Part shown: positions 26,189-34,814 of the stretch, piece after piece
Layout: each line of letters opens with the position of its first letter
Numbering within the stretch: the stretch's first letter is position 1
DNA from: Bacteroidales bacterium
Lineage (GTDB): Bacteria; Bacteroidota; Bacteroidia; Bacteroidales; UBA6680
Direction: 5' to 3'
Assembly: GCA_025210735.1 (NCBI GenBank)
Contig: JAOARD010000040.1
Location: 91,347 to 138,618, forward strand
Length of the DNA stretch: 47,272 nucleotides
Program-made: the position numbers and the translations under genes
Notes under the pieces: model-generated
Told to the model about the DNA's origin: nothing
Seen by the model: only the letters and a program-made list of their open reading frames with translations
The model's database searches: none

Positions 26189-27022
26189 ATGAACTATAGA
26201 CAAGGATTTTTCTCAAACATACCACCAGTAACAAAAAATATTATAATTATTAATATTATATTATTGGTAGTTAAATTGTTATTGGGCTCTGTAATACCAG
26301 CTGAAAGAATTGATATTTTTACACAATATCTGGCACTATACTACCCCGGCTCTGAATATTTTATGCCACACCAGTTTGTTACACATATGTTTATGCATTC
26401 AGGCTTTATACACCTGTTGTTTAATATGTTCGCGTTGTATATGTTTGGTCGTGTATTGGAACAGGTATGGGGTTCAAGAAGATTTCTTGTGTTCTATTTT
26501 GTTACCGGAATAGGTGCAGCCGGATTTTATGTATTGATAAACTATTTTAGAATAGATAATATTCAGAATGAACTTATAAAAGTTCTTAATTCACCCTCGC
26601 CAGAGCTTTATACTGAATGGGTACGAGAGTATTTTCCGGGTTATTTTGATCAGGTTTATGAAAAGCTGATTATGGCTTGGCAAGCTAACCCCGACTCATC
26701 TCAATATCTTGTACGAGCAAATGAGTTTGGACATCAGTTGATTAGTATGAGAATGGATATCCCAATGCTTGGTGCGTCAGGTGCTGTATATGGTGTTTTA
26801 TTGGCGTTTGGTGTTCTGTTTCCTAATACAGAGCTTATGCTTATGTTTCCACCAATACCAATAAAGGCAAAATATCTGGTTCTGGGATTAGGTGTATTAG
26901 CATTGTATATGGGAATAGCTAACAGAGGCGATGGTATTGCACACTTTGCTCACCTTGGAGGAATGATATTTGGATATATATTAATAAAGTATTGGAGTAA
27001 ACATACCAGGAATTTTTATTAG
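26189..27022 (+). CDS. Rhomboid family intramembrane serine protease (first of two)
   Basis: This 277-residue inner-membrane protein has the rhomboid core: HMFMHSGFIHLLFNMFALYMFG (with the HxxxN oxyanion elements), catalytic Ser197 in GASGAVYGV and catalytic His255 in AHFAHLGGMIFGY. About 75 residues between the second and third helices (NELIKVLNSPSPELYTEWVR onward) form a longer loop than in E. coli GlpG. It cleaves transmembrane substrates in the bilayer; its targets are unknown. It is followed 26 nt later by a second rhomboid. Confidence 0.94.
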   Translation: MNYRQGFFSNIPPVTKNIIIINIILLVVKLLLGSVIPAERIDIFTQYLALYYPGSEYFMPHQFVTHMFMHSGFIHLLFNMFALYMFGRVLEQVWGSRRFLVFYFVTGIGAAGFYVLINYFRIDNIQNELIKVLNSPSPELYTEWVREYFPGYFDQVYEKLIMAWQANPDSSQYLVRANEFGHQLISMRMDIPMLGASGAVYGVLLAFGVLFPNTELMLMFPPIPIKAKYLVLGLGVLALYMGIANRGDGIAHFAHLGGMIFGYILIKYWSKHTRNFY

Positions 27023-27048
27023 ATTTAATAATAAATATAATAAAGATT

Positions 27049-27906
27049 ATGAGTGAAGGATTTAATAGGTTACAATCTGTATTTAAACAAGCAGGGATTG
27101 TATCAAAGCTTATATATATAAATATAGCTCTGTTTCTTATATATCACCTGTTTAATACTATTATCTATTTTTCTGGTTCTGATTTTCTGCTATATCAGTA
27201 TTTTGCAATTCCATCAGATCTGTCACTGTTTATAAAGCGTCCGTGGACAATCATTACATATATGTTTTTCCATCAGGGGATACTGCATATACTGTTTAAT
27301 ATGCTTGTACTATTTTGGACAGGAACAATATTTGTTCAGTGGTTTAACAGGAGTAGATTACTGGCAATATATATATTAGGAGGTGTTTCCGGGGCTCTGT
27401 TATACCTTATTGCTTACAATGTAATTCCTCAGTTTTCAAGTGTATTATCTGATAATCGTGGAGCATCAGCTGCTGTAATGGCTATTGTTTGTGCAATTGC
27501 TACATACAGACCAAATAGTACAGTTAATCTTTTTCCAATCGGTGCTGTTAAGCTAAAGTGGATTGCTATAGGGTATATTGTTCTTGATCTGGTATTTATG
27601 GCAGATGGAAATGCCGGAGGGCATATTGCACACCTTGGAGGAGCTTTGGCAGGATTTATATATGTTAGCCTGTATAAAAAGAATATAGATATTTTGTCGT
27701 TTACAAGGGGAATAGGAAAATCATTTAAGCGTAAGAATATAAAGGTAGTTCATAAACGTAACGATATTGATATTCAGTATAATCGTGCTAGAACACAGCG
27801 AAATAAAGATATTGATCGTGTTCTCGACAAGATATCTAAAACAGGATATGACAGCTTAACTAAAGAGGAGAAAGAGATTCTCTTTACGATGGGCAAGAAA
27901 AATTAG
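27049..27906 (+). CDS. Rhomboid family intramembrane serine protease (second of two)
   Basis: A 285-residue rhomboid with FHQGILHILFNMLVLFWTG, catalytic Ser140 in RGASAAVMAI and catalytic His195 in GHIAHLGGALAGF. After the last helix there is a basic cytoplasmic tail of about 80 residues (KSFKRKNIKVVHKRNDIDIQ), ending in DSLTKEEKEILFTMGKK-like sequence seen in Bacteroidota homologues. The sequence is only distantly like the first copy, so this is an old pair with probably distinct substrates and not a recent duplication. Confidence 0.94.
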   Translation: MSEGFNRLQSVFKQAGIVSKLIYINIALFLIYHLFNTIIYFSGSDFLLYQYFAIPSDLSLFIKRPWTIITYMFFHQGILHILFNMLVLFWTGTIFVQWFNRSRLLAIYILGGVSGALLYLIAYNVIPQFSSVLSDNRGASAAVMAIVCAIATYRPNSTVNLFPIGAVKLKWIAIGYIVLDLVFMADGNAGGHIAHLGGALAGFIYVSLYKKNIDILSFTRGIGKSFKRKNIKVVHKRNDIDIQYNRARTQRNKDIDRVLDKISKTGYDSLTKEEKEILFTMGKKN

Positions 27907-27914
27907 ATAATACA

Positions 27915-29003
27915 TTGAAGACTTTTATAAAATATATTATACTTACTGTAAATATTATTGCAATAATCCTATTGTTAGTAAGTTATCTGTCTGCATGGAT
28001 AAGTCCGTCAGTAAATGTTATACCAGCATATCTGAGTTTGGCATATCCTGTATTATTGATAGTTAATGTATTGTTTGTGCTTTTCTGGCTATTGATGTTC
28101 AGAAAGGTATTTGCATATTCTCTTATAGCAATTTTTATAGGATGGAATATAATGAACTCGTTCTTTGGATTTATTCCTCAGGGCGATAAAGATGTAACAA
28201 AGGATAATATATTATCAGTAATGAGTTATAACGTAAAGTTGTTCTCTTTGCAGTCGTGGTCAGAAAAAAAGCCACAGGTAGACAAGATATCAGCACTGAT
28301 ACGTAAAGAGAAACCGGGAGTAATTGCTTTGCAGGAATTCTCAGGCGATAAACATGGCAAGAACTCACCATATTCATTTAAACGTAAAATAAAATACTAT
28401 AAGCACCACCATATTCACTACCTGTTAACTAATTCAAGATATTATGGTATTGCAACATTTTCGCAATATCCTATAATTTACAAGGGTGTATTAGAATTTA
28501 ATAATACGCTTAATACTTGTATATACTCAGATATTGTGGTTGGCGCTGATACTTTGCGTGTATATAATATGCATCTTCAATCGGTACGTTTTAACCATAA
28601 AGAGAATACATTTTTGAGTAATATAAAGGAAGTTACAGACGAGGAGAGGGTAGAAGGTGCAAAACAGATAGTTAAACGTCTGCGTACGGCATTCCTTAAA
28701 CGATCTGTACAGGCAGAAATTGTAAAAAGCCATATAGAGAACTCTCCGTATAAAGTGATTGTTTGTGGCGACTTTAATGCAACACCATCATCATATACCT
28801 ATCAACATATAAAAAGAGGACTGTTTGACTCTTTTATAGAGGCCGGAAAAGGTGGGATTGGTGCATCATATGCAAAAGGCTACTCATGGTTAAGGATAGA
28901 CTATGTACTTACAGATATGGCAATGCAGCCGGTTAAACACAGAGTGCTTTCATTCTTTGAATCTTCAGACCATTATCCAGTAATTGTTAATTGTTCTCTG
29001 TAG
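27915..29003 (+). CDS. Endonuclease/exonuclease/phosphatase-family membrane protein
   Basis: The start is TTG 27915, 8 nt after the rhomboid stop; no ATG lies before the conserved MKTFIKYIILTVNIIAIILL segment. Two or three N-terminal membrane helices (residues 1-90) precede an EEP domain (about residues 100-360): SVMSYNVKLFS, GVIALQEFSG with the metal-binding Glu, VCGDFNATPSSY and the terminal SSDHYPVIV with catalytic Asp-His. The EEP fold serves nucleases, sphingomyelinases and phosphoinositide phosphatases; a membrane anchor suggests an envelope substrate. Its last 17 bp overlap the 3' end of the opposite-strand gene. Confidence 0.88.
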   Translation: MKTFIKYIILTVNIIAIILLLVSYLSAWISPSVNVIPAYLSLAYPVLLIVNVLFVLFWLLMFRKVFAYSLIAIFIGWNIMNSFFGFIPQGDKDVTKDNILSVMSYNVKLFSLQSWSEKKPQVDKISALIRKEKPGVIALQEFSGDKHGKNSPYSFKRKIKYYKHHHIHYLLTNSRYYGIATFSQYPIIYKGVLEFNNTLNTCIYSDIVVGADTLRVYNMHLQSVRFNHKENTFLSNIKEVTDEERVEGAKQIVKRLRTAFLKRSVQAEIVKSHIENSPYKVIVCGDFNATPSSYTYQHIKRGLFDSFIEAGKGGIGASYAKGYSWLRIDYVLTDMAMQPVKHRVLSFFESSDHYPVIVNCSL

Positions 29004-29778
29004 AGTCCTGTTCTTCCTTGGCAAGTAAAACCTTCTGTTCAAATATTATCTTAAGTCCCATAACCTTTTTAACAAGCTCAAACTCGTTTAGCCTTTCAAT
29101 ATTTTTTGCTTTTACAATGCAAAACATCTTGAATTTCTGAAGAGTATCTCCTTCGTATTTGCTTACTCTTTCAGCTAATGTTGTTAATCTTACCTCCTGA
29201 TATTTCTTGTCATATCCTTTTGAGTATAATTTCTCCTTTTGCTGGATGTATGACTCTTTTACCTTACCAAAACCTATTCCTGCTCCTCCAGAGTTTATTG
29301 CATTTGGCGACCCTGCAATTGGAGCTCTGTATATAGGCTTAATTTTGGTCATACCACTGAATACCCTCTTTTTTAGAACATCCTCTTTACTTGGTGGAAG
29401 TTTTAATGCCAGTATCTTGTTCTTGAACTGTTGATAAGTACCAAGACCATAAACAACAACCTCTTCTAATTGATATGTTGTTTCAGACATGGCAACAGGT
29501 ATAAATGCTTTGTTTGAATTGTTAATTATAATAGATGTATCTCTGTACCCAAGACATGTAATTGTTAGTGTATCTCCTTTTTTAGCTCTTATATTAAACT
29601 GACCATCTTCACCTGTAATAATACCCATGCCAGAACTATTATTAACAACCTTTGCAAAGGATATCTCTTTGTTGTTTATGCTTGTAACAACACCACTACG
29701 TTTAACCCTATCCTGTTTTTTATAATCTATTGTCGGAATCAAAACAGAAGTTAAAACAATAAAGATTGCTAATTTCAT
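28987..29778 (-). CDS. Carboxypeptidase-regulatory-like domain protein, probably exported
   Basis: A 263-residue protein with an N-terminal hydrophobic segment (MKLAIFIVLTSVLIPTI) that could be a weak signal peptide. A CarboxypepD_reg-like beta-sandwich follows (GVVTSINNKEISFAKVVNNS, then GIITGEDGQFNIRAKKGDTL and ITCLGYRDTSI), a module best known from TonB-dependent receptors. YQLEEVVVYG resembles the TonB-box linker, but no barrel follows; the C-terminal half is charged and helical. Its leader is repeat R3, almost the same as the leader of the S41 protease. The 3' end overlaps the EEP gene by 17 bp. Confidence 0.83.
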   Translation of the reverse strand: MKLAIFIVLTSVLIPTIDYKKQDRVKRSGVVTSINNKEISFAKVVNNSSGMGIITGEDGQFNIRAKKGDTLTITCLGYRDTSIIINNSNKAFIPVAMSETTYQLEEVVVYGLGTYQQFKNKILALKLPPSKEDVLKKRVFSGMTKIKPIYRAPIAGSPNAINSGGAGIGFGKVKESYIQQKEKLYSKGYDKKYQEVRLTTLAERVSKYEGDTLQKFKMFCIVKAKNIERLNEFELVKKVMGLKIIFEQKVLLAKEEQDSTENN

Positions 29779-29870
29779 ATGTCTAAATTTGTTTTTAATA
29801 GGTCATATGGAACTTGCATGATTTAGTCCTTCTTGTATGTATGAAAACTTTTTTTCATGCTCGTTTCATC
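29771..29870 (-). repeat. Leader repeat copy R3 (before the CarboxypepD_reg gene)
   Basis: The inverted partner of R1. The 34 bp at 29771-29804 are identical to 19847-19880 and include the start codon at 29776-29778; the remaining part is about 80 percent identical by eye. It holds an ATGAAAA/TTTTCAT hairpin. Confidence 0.85.
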
Positions 29871-30135
29871 TATTATATGTTTACTTGTCAGTATCAAAGG
29901 AATTGAATCTGTAGTTGATATTCAATTAATTTCAGAAACATTAACAAATTTAACATTTATAAACTATTGCTGTTTTTAACACTGTTTTTATTGTGGTGTA
30001 TTAATTTTATCTTTGATCCAAAATAAATGAGATATTGCCGTTATACATGCTTCGTAAGATATAAATAGAGCGGAGTTATAATTTAAAATATTGTGTTATA
30101 GTCGGTTTAATCTTATTGTATTAAAATATTTACAG
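29871..30135. other. Intergenic region left of the glycan operon
   Basis: No supported gene. An exact -7 box, TATCTTTG, at 30008-30015 points right toward the glycosyltransferase gene, giving a leader of about 115 nt; no TTG is at the right distance upstream. The rest is AT-rich and featureless. Confidence 0.5.
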
Positions 30136-30996
30136 ATGAAGATTGCAGGATTTACTATTATCAGAAATGCAATAAAATATGACTTTCCGGTAATTGAGGC
30201 TATAAAATCTATTTTACCTATTTGCGATGAATTTGTTGTTGCTGTGGGCAAATCAGAGGATGATACTTTACAGCTGATAAAAGATATTAACTCACCAAAG
30301 ATTAGAATACTTGAAACTGTCTGGGATGACTCACTTAAAGGCTTAGATGGAAAGGTATTTGCAGAAGAGACCAATAAAGCTCTAAGACATATATCAGATG
30401 ATGTGGATTGGGCATTCTATATACAGAGCGATGAGATTGTTCATGAATCGGAGTTGGAGTATATAAAAGAGCAAATGAAGGTATATAAAGATGATGCAAA
30501 AGTTGATGGACTTTTGTTTAACTATAAACATTTTTATGGGAGCTACGATTATTTAGGTGGTAACCTTCATTGGTACAGAAGAGAGATTAGAATTGTTAAG
30601 AACCGATCTGATATATATTCGTATAAAGATGCTCAGGGATTCAGAAAAGGTGATAATAAAAAGTTGAATGTAAAGCATATCAATGCCAGTATGTATCACT
30701 ACGGATGGGTAAGAGATCCTGAAGCGTTTGCACGTAAGGTAAATTATCAGAGATCAATGCATCATGATAGTTTTGATACTGTTGAAGAAGAGTATGATTT
30801 TTCTGATATAGATGTTCTTATTCCGTTTAAAGGATCGCATCCGGCAATAATGAAAGAGAGAATAGAGCGCAAGAATTGGAAATTTGATTATGATGTCTCT
30901 CAAAACAAATATGTTTTTAAAGACAGAGTAAAACTGCTTTTTGAGAAACTATTCGGATATAGAATTGGAGAGTATAGAAATTACAAAAGAATTTAA
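30136..30996 (+). CDS. Family 2-like glycosyltransferase
   Basis: I start at ATG 30136 (MKIAGFTIIRNAIKYDFPVI, 286 residues); the in-frame ATG 30091 adds 15 unconserved residues. The protein has a GT-A fold N terminus with EAIKSILPICDEFVVAVGKSEDDT, followed by WAFYIQSDEIVHE, where the Q-S-D-E stretch takes the place of the DxD metal site. It probably adds a sugar to a surface glycan. It opens a tight operon with dapD 2 nt downstream. Confidence 0.87.
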   Translation: MKIAGFTIIRNAIKYDFPVIEAIKSILPICDEFVVAVGKSEDDTLQLIKDINSPKIRILETVWDDSLKGLDGKVFAEETNKALRHISDDVDWAFYIQSDEIVHESELEYIKEQMKVYKDDAKVDGLLFNYKHFYGSYDYLGGNLHWYRREIRIVKNRSDIYSYKDAQGFRKGDNKKLNVKHINASMYHYGWVRDPEAFARKVNYQRSMHHDSFDTVEEEYDFSDIDVLIPFKGSHPAIMKERIERKNWKFDYDVSQNKYVFKDRVKLLFEKLFGYRIGEYRNYKRI

Positions 30997-30998
30997 TA

Positions 30999-31811
30999 AT
31001 GGAGTATAAAGATATAATAGAGGCTGCATGGAGTGATAGATCGTTACTAAATGACGAGAATACATTAAATGCTATTAACGATATAATTGAGAAGCTTGAC
31101 AAAGGAGCAATCCGTATTGCTGATAAAGAGGGTGATAAGTGGATTGTTAATGAATGGATTAAAAAAGCTGTAATACTATATTTTCCGACCAGAAAAATGG
31201 AAACCATTGAGGTTGGACCGTTTGAATTCCATGATAAAATAGCACTTAAGAGTGATTATGCATCTCAGGATGTAAGAGTTGTTCCTCATGCAATTGCCCG
31301 TTACGGATCATACCTTGCACCGGGTGTAATAATGATGCCATCGTATGTTAATATTGGAGCATATGTTGATTCAGGTACAATGGTTGATACATGGGCAACA
31401 GTAGGATCATGTGCACAGATTGGTAAAAATGTACACCTTAGTGGAGGTGTTGGTATTGGTGGCGTTCTTGAGCCGGTACAGGCGTCTCCGGTAATTATTG
31501 AGGACGATTGTTTCATTGGTTCGCGTTGTATTGTTGTTGAGGGGGCATATATTCAGAAAGAAGCTGTTCTTGGAGCAAATGTTGTAATTACAGGATCAAC
31601 AAAAATAATTGACGTTTCTGGTGATGAGCCAAAAGAGTATAAAGGATTTGTACCTGAGCGTAGTGTTGTAATACCAGGATCGTACACAAAGAAATTTCCG
31701 GCAGGAGAGTATCAGGTTCCGTGTGCACTAATAATTGGTAAGAGGAAAGAGTCTACTGACCTTAAAACATCATTAAATGATGCATTAAGAGAGCATAATG
31801 TTGCTGTATAA
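30999..31811 (+). CDS. dapD: Tetrahydrodipicolinate N-succinyltransferase
   Basis: A 270-residue enzyme that moves succinyl from succinyl-CoA onto tetrahydrodipicolinate in the lysine/meso-diaminopimelate pathway. The N-terminal helical domain is followed by a left-handed beta-helix with hexapeptide repeats (APGVIMMPSYVNIGAYVDSG, WATVGSCAQIGKNVHLSGG, EDDCFIGSRCIVVEGAYIQ). The family's conserved GVGIGGVLEP is present. It points to the succinylase route for peptidoglycan DAP. It lies inside a glycan operon. Confidence 0.96.
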   Translation: MEYKDIIEAAWSDRSLLNDENTLNAINDIIEKLDKGAIRIADKEGDKWIVNEWIKKAVILYFPTRKMETIEVGPFEFHDKIALKSDYASQDVRVVPHAIARYGSYLAPGVIMMPSYVNIGAYVDSGTMVDTWATVGSCAQIGKNVHLSGGVGIGGVLEPVQASPVIIEDDCFIGSRCIVVEGAYIQKEAVLGANVVITGSTKIIDVSGDEPKEYKGFVPERSVVIPGSYTKKFPAGEYQVPCALIIGKRKESTDLKTSLNDALREHNVAV

Positions 31812-31827
31812 ATAATATGTAGAGTTG

Positions 31828-32955
31828 ATGAGGGTAGGGTACGATGCTAAAAGATTGTTTCACAATAATACTGGATTAGGCAACTACAGCCGCGATCTTG
31901 TGAGAATTATTGCTGAAAACAGACCAGAATGGGATTTGAAACTTTTTAATCCCAAACTAGGGAATGTAAAAAAGTACAAGCTTGCAGATAATATGACAGA
32001 GATAAGACCGAAAGGATTTTTCTGGAAGAAGTTATCTGGCTTGTGGCGCAGAAAAAGAATATCAAAACTTACAGATAAGCATAATGTTGATATCTTTCAT
32101 GGATTGTCTGGCGAGTTACCTTCAGGTATAGCTAAAGAACAAAGTAAAAGCATAGTAACTATTCATGATCTTATATTTCTTGAGCATCCTGAGTTGTATA
32201 AACCGGTTGACAGAAAAATTTATACACTTAAGGCTAAAAAAGCATGTCAGGATGCTGATGTTGTTGTGTCAATAAGTGAACATACAAAACGCGATATTAT
32301 CAAGTATTTTGATGTACCGGAGGATAAAATAGAGGTTATCTATCAGGGATGTCATCCTGCAGTTAAAAATACTATTGCAGATGGTGTAAAAAATGAGTTG
32401 AGAGAGCGTTTAGGTTTGCCTGAAAAATTTGTGTTAAACGTAGGAACTGTTGAACGCAGGAAAAATCAGGAGGTTATAATAAGAGCGCTTAAAGATATTA
32501 GCGAGGAGTATAAATTGATTATTGTTGGTAGAAAAACATCGTATTATACAGATGTTCTTAAACCTTTAATAGATAATCTTCAGTTGAATAACAGAGTTAT
32601 ATTCTTGCAAGGACTTACAATGAATGATCTTGCAGCTTTATATCAAATGGCTGAGGTATTTGTATACCCTTCGTTATATGAAGGATTTGGAATACCAATA
32701 ATAGAATCTCTATATAGTAAAACACCGGTAATTACATCTGAAGGTGGCGTGTTCCCTGAAGCCGGAGGAGATGGAGCAGAGTATATAAAATCATCAGATC
32801 ATAAGGCTCTTGCAGAGAAATTAAATATGATACTTTCAGACAGAAAGTACAGAGAAGATATGATAGCCAGAGGTTATAAATATGCTGATAGATTCAGTGA
32901 TAATAATATAGCCAAAGAGTGGATTGAGTTGTATAATAGGGTTGTAAATGGATAG
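31828..32955 (+). CDS. GT4-family glycosyltransferase
   Basis: The start is ATG 31828 (MRVGYDAKRLFHNNTGLGNY), directly after an in-frame TTG. At 375 residues it has the GT-B fold: the N-terminal acceptor half with VDIFHGLSGELPSG and IVTIHDLIFLEHPE, and the C-terminal nucleotide-sugar half with VLNVGTVERRKNQEVIIRAL and the E-x7-E motif YEGFGIPIIESLYSKTPVI. It retains the anomeric configuration; mannose or glucose transfer is likely but not shown. Its 3' end overlaps the next gene by 8 bp, which implies translational coupling. Confidence 0.92.
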   Translation: MRVGYDAKRLFHNNTGLGNYSRDLVRIIAENRPEWDLKLFNPKLGNVKKYKLADNMTEIRPKGFFWKKLSGLWRRKRISKLTDKHNVDIFHGLSGELPSGIAKEQSKSIVTIHDLIFLEHPELYKPVDRKIYTLKAKKACQDADVVVSISEHTKRDIIKYFDVPEDKIEVIYQGCHPAVKNTIADGVKNELRERLGLPEKFVLNVGTVERRKNQEVIIRALKDISEEYKLIIVGRKTSYYTDVLKPLIDNLQLNNRVIFLQGLTMNDLAALYQMAEVFVYPSLYEGFGIPIIESLYSKTPVITSEGGVFPEAGGDGAEYIKSSDHKALAEKLNMILSDRKYREDMIARGYKYADRFSDNNIAKEWIELYNRVVNG

Positions 32956-34222
32956 TTTTTGGAAAAAGGAAAGTTTAATTAAGAGATTATCTCTGTTGTT
33001 TATACTGCTTTTTGTAGCAAGTTTTTATTTGTCAACAGCAGGGATATATCTGAATTGGGGAATGATGTCGTTGTTAACAGTGATATCATTATTAGTATTT
33101 AGAAAAGTGCCATATTCAAGAAAAGATATGTGGTTATTTCTTATGGCATATCCAATAGGAGCACTTTTAAATCTTATGTCTCCTTCAGGAGTAGATGGAA
33201 TGTTGGGTTTTTTAGAGTATGATTGTCAGGTATTAACGCTGTTTATACTGATGGTTCTGAATCCATCTAAAAAGTTCTTTAAAGTTGTTGTTTATGTAAT
33301 GCTGATATCGGCAGTAATAGGTTCGTTGTTTGCATTCTTTCTAAAGCTTTTTCCTGATTATTATGTGAAGATATATGACGAATCGTTGATATTATTAAAA
33401 TACAAGGTCAGAAGTTTCAGAGCAGTAATAAATTGGGGAGAGGTATTGCAGTTTGCTGTACTGATAAATATATCTGTTATTTTATGGAGTAAGCAGATAA
33501 AGAGAAGATTAGTGTTTATAGTAGTATTGGCAATATTGTTAACAGCATTAGGACTATCTGGTTCCAGAAGTTCTGTTTTGGCTGTAATAGCCGGAAGTTT
33601 TGTAATATTCTTTTACTTCATGAGTAAACGGATGATAGTGGTAATGTCTGCATTATTGTTAATTGCAATTAGTGTTGTATATGTTTGTAAAGATCAGTAC
33701 TGGGCATCGCGTTTCTATTCATTTGTTGATGTTAAATCTGATTCGTCAAATGTAATACGACTAAGAGCCTGGGAAGTAGGGCTTGATATAGCAAAGGATA
33801 AGTACCTTACAGGTGTTGGTGTAAGTGAAATAGAGAATACAACAGACAAATACAGAGAGAATCTTACAGAAGATGAGAAAAAAGAGTGGGACAAGTTGTT
33901 CACTAAAAGTTTATCAACATTTGAGAACTCTTATATAAATATATTGGTACGTAGTGGAATATTTTACTTCCTCTATTTCTTTGGATTTATGTTCTACTTT
34001 ATTATCCGTAGCGGATTACGTTTGCGGAAGCTAAAAGGTGAACGATCATTTGCAGTAGGAATATTTGCCATTCTTGTTGGCTTTTGTGTATCAATGGTTT
34101 TCTTTGGATTGGCAGAAGGTTCATCGTCATATCTGTTCTTCTTTATGTTGTTTTATATGATTAAATTCACAGACAAAGAGGAATTAAACAGAGATTGCGA
34201 ACAGAATGGGATTATTAACTAA
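32948..34222 (+). CDS. O-antigen ligase/polymerase-like membrane protein
   Basis: This 424-residue protein has about ten to twelve membrane helices with one larger periplasmic loop (about residues 265-330). The Wzy_C-type pattern is visible as SGSRSSVLAVIAGSFVIFFY and RLRAWEVGLDIAKDKYLTGVGVSE, then ENSYINILVRSGIFYFLYF. Members either polymerise O-antigen repeats or ligate glycans to lipid A; sequence alone does not decide. It overlaps the GT4 gene, consistent with a shared surface-glycan role. Confidence 0.85.
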   Translation: MDSFWKKESLIKRLSLLFILLFVASFYLSTAGIYLNWGMMSLLTVISLLVFRKVPYSRKDMWLFLMAYPIGALLNLMSPSGVDGMLGFLEYDCQVLTLFILMVLNPSKKFFKVVVYVMLISAVIGSLFAFFLKLFPDYYVKIYDESLILLKYKVRSFRAVINWGEVLQFAVLINISVILWSKQIKRRLVFIVVLAILLTALGLSGSRSSVLAVIAGSFVIFFYFMSKRMIVVMSALLLIAISVVYVCKDQYWASRFYSFVDVKSDSSNVIRLRAWEVGLDIAKDKYLTGVGVSEIENTTDKYRENLTEDEKKEWDKLFTKSLSTFENSYINILVRSGIFYFLYFFGFMFYFIIRSGLRLRKLKGERSFAVGIFAILVGFCVSMVFFGLAEGSSSYLFFFMLFYMIKFTDKEELNRDCEQNGIIN

Positions 34223-34228
34223 GTTATT

Positions 34229-34807
34229 ATGGATAGAAAAGAGATAATAAGACAAGAGGTTCAAAAATGTATTGAGATTCTTGAGAATGGCGGAGTGATA
34301 CTATACCCTACAGATACAATTTGGGGGATAGGTTGTGATGCAACAAATCCTGATGCAGTTAAAAAGGTATATGAATTAAAGCAGAGGGTTGAGACAAAGA
34401 GTATGTTGGTGTTAATTAACAGACCAGAGCGTATTCCCTCTTATGTAAATGATATGCCCGATGTAGCATGGGATCTTATTGAATATACAGAGAAGCCTCT
34501 TACAATTATATATTCCGGAGCTAAAAACTTGGCAAATAACCTTGTTAGCGATGATGGAACAATAGGTATCAGAGTTAGCTCATTTGACTTTAACAGGATA
34601 CTTATTGAAAGATTTAAAAAACCAATAGTATCAACATCAGCAAACATTAGTGGTAATCCTAGCCCTGGTTGTTTTGATGATATTGATGACGATGTAAAAA
34701 ATAAGGTTGACTATGTTGTAAACCTTGATCAGGACATACAAAACAGTCAACCCTCTTCTATAATAAAACTTGGCACCTCAGGAGAGGTTAATATTATCAG
34801 GGAGTAG
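34229..34807 (+). CDS. tsaC: L-threonylcarbamoyladenylate synthase (TsaC/Sua5/YwlC)
   Basis: A 192-residue YrdC-domain enzyme that makes threonylcarbamoyl-AMP from Thr, bicarbonate and ATP, the first step of t6A37 tRNA modification. The signatures are GGVILYPTDTIWGIGCDATN (nucleotide pocket), KQRVETKSMLVLI (KxR), GTIGIRVSSFDFNR and IVSTSANISGNPSP. It lacks the C-terminal Sua5 domain, so the short TsaC form applies. It begins 6 nt after the ligase-like gene and ends the operon, converging on the GIN-domain gene 7 bp away. Confidence 0.94.
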   Translation: MDRKEIIRQEVQKCIEILENGGVILYPTDTIWGIGCDATNPDAVKKVYELKQRVETKSMLVLINRPERIPSYVNDMPDVAWDLIEYTEKPLTIIYSGAKNLANNLVSDDGTIGIRVSSFDFNRILIERFKKPIVSTSANISGNPSPGCFDDIDDDVKNKVDYVVNLDQDIQNSQPSSIIKLGTSGEVNIIRE

Positions 34808-34814
34808 TAACTCC

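Noticed and set aside
30020..30070. Possible fourth copy of the leader repeat
   Set aside because: Only a 10-bp match (ACGAAGCATG on the minus strand) to R1; too short to separate from chance.
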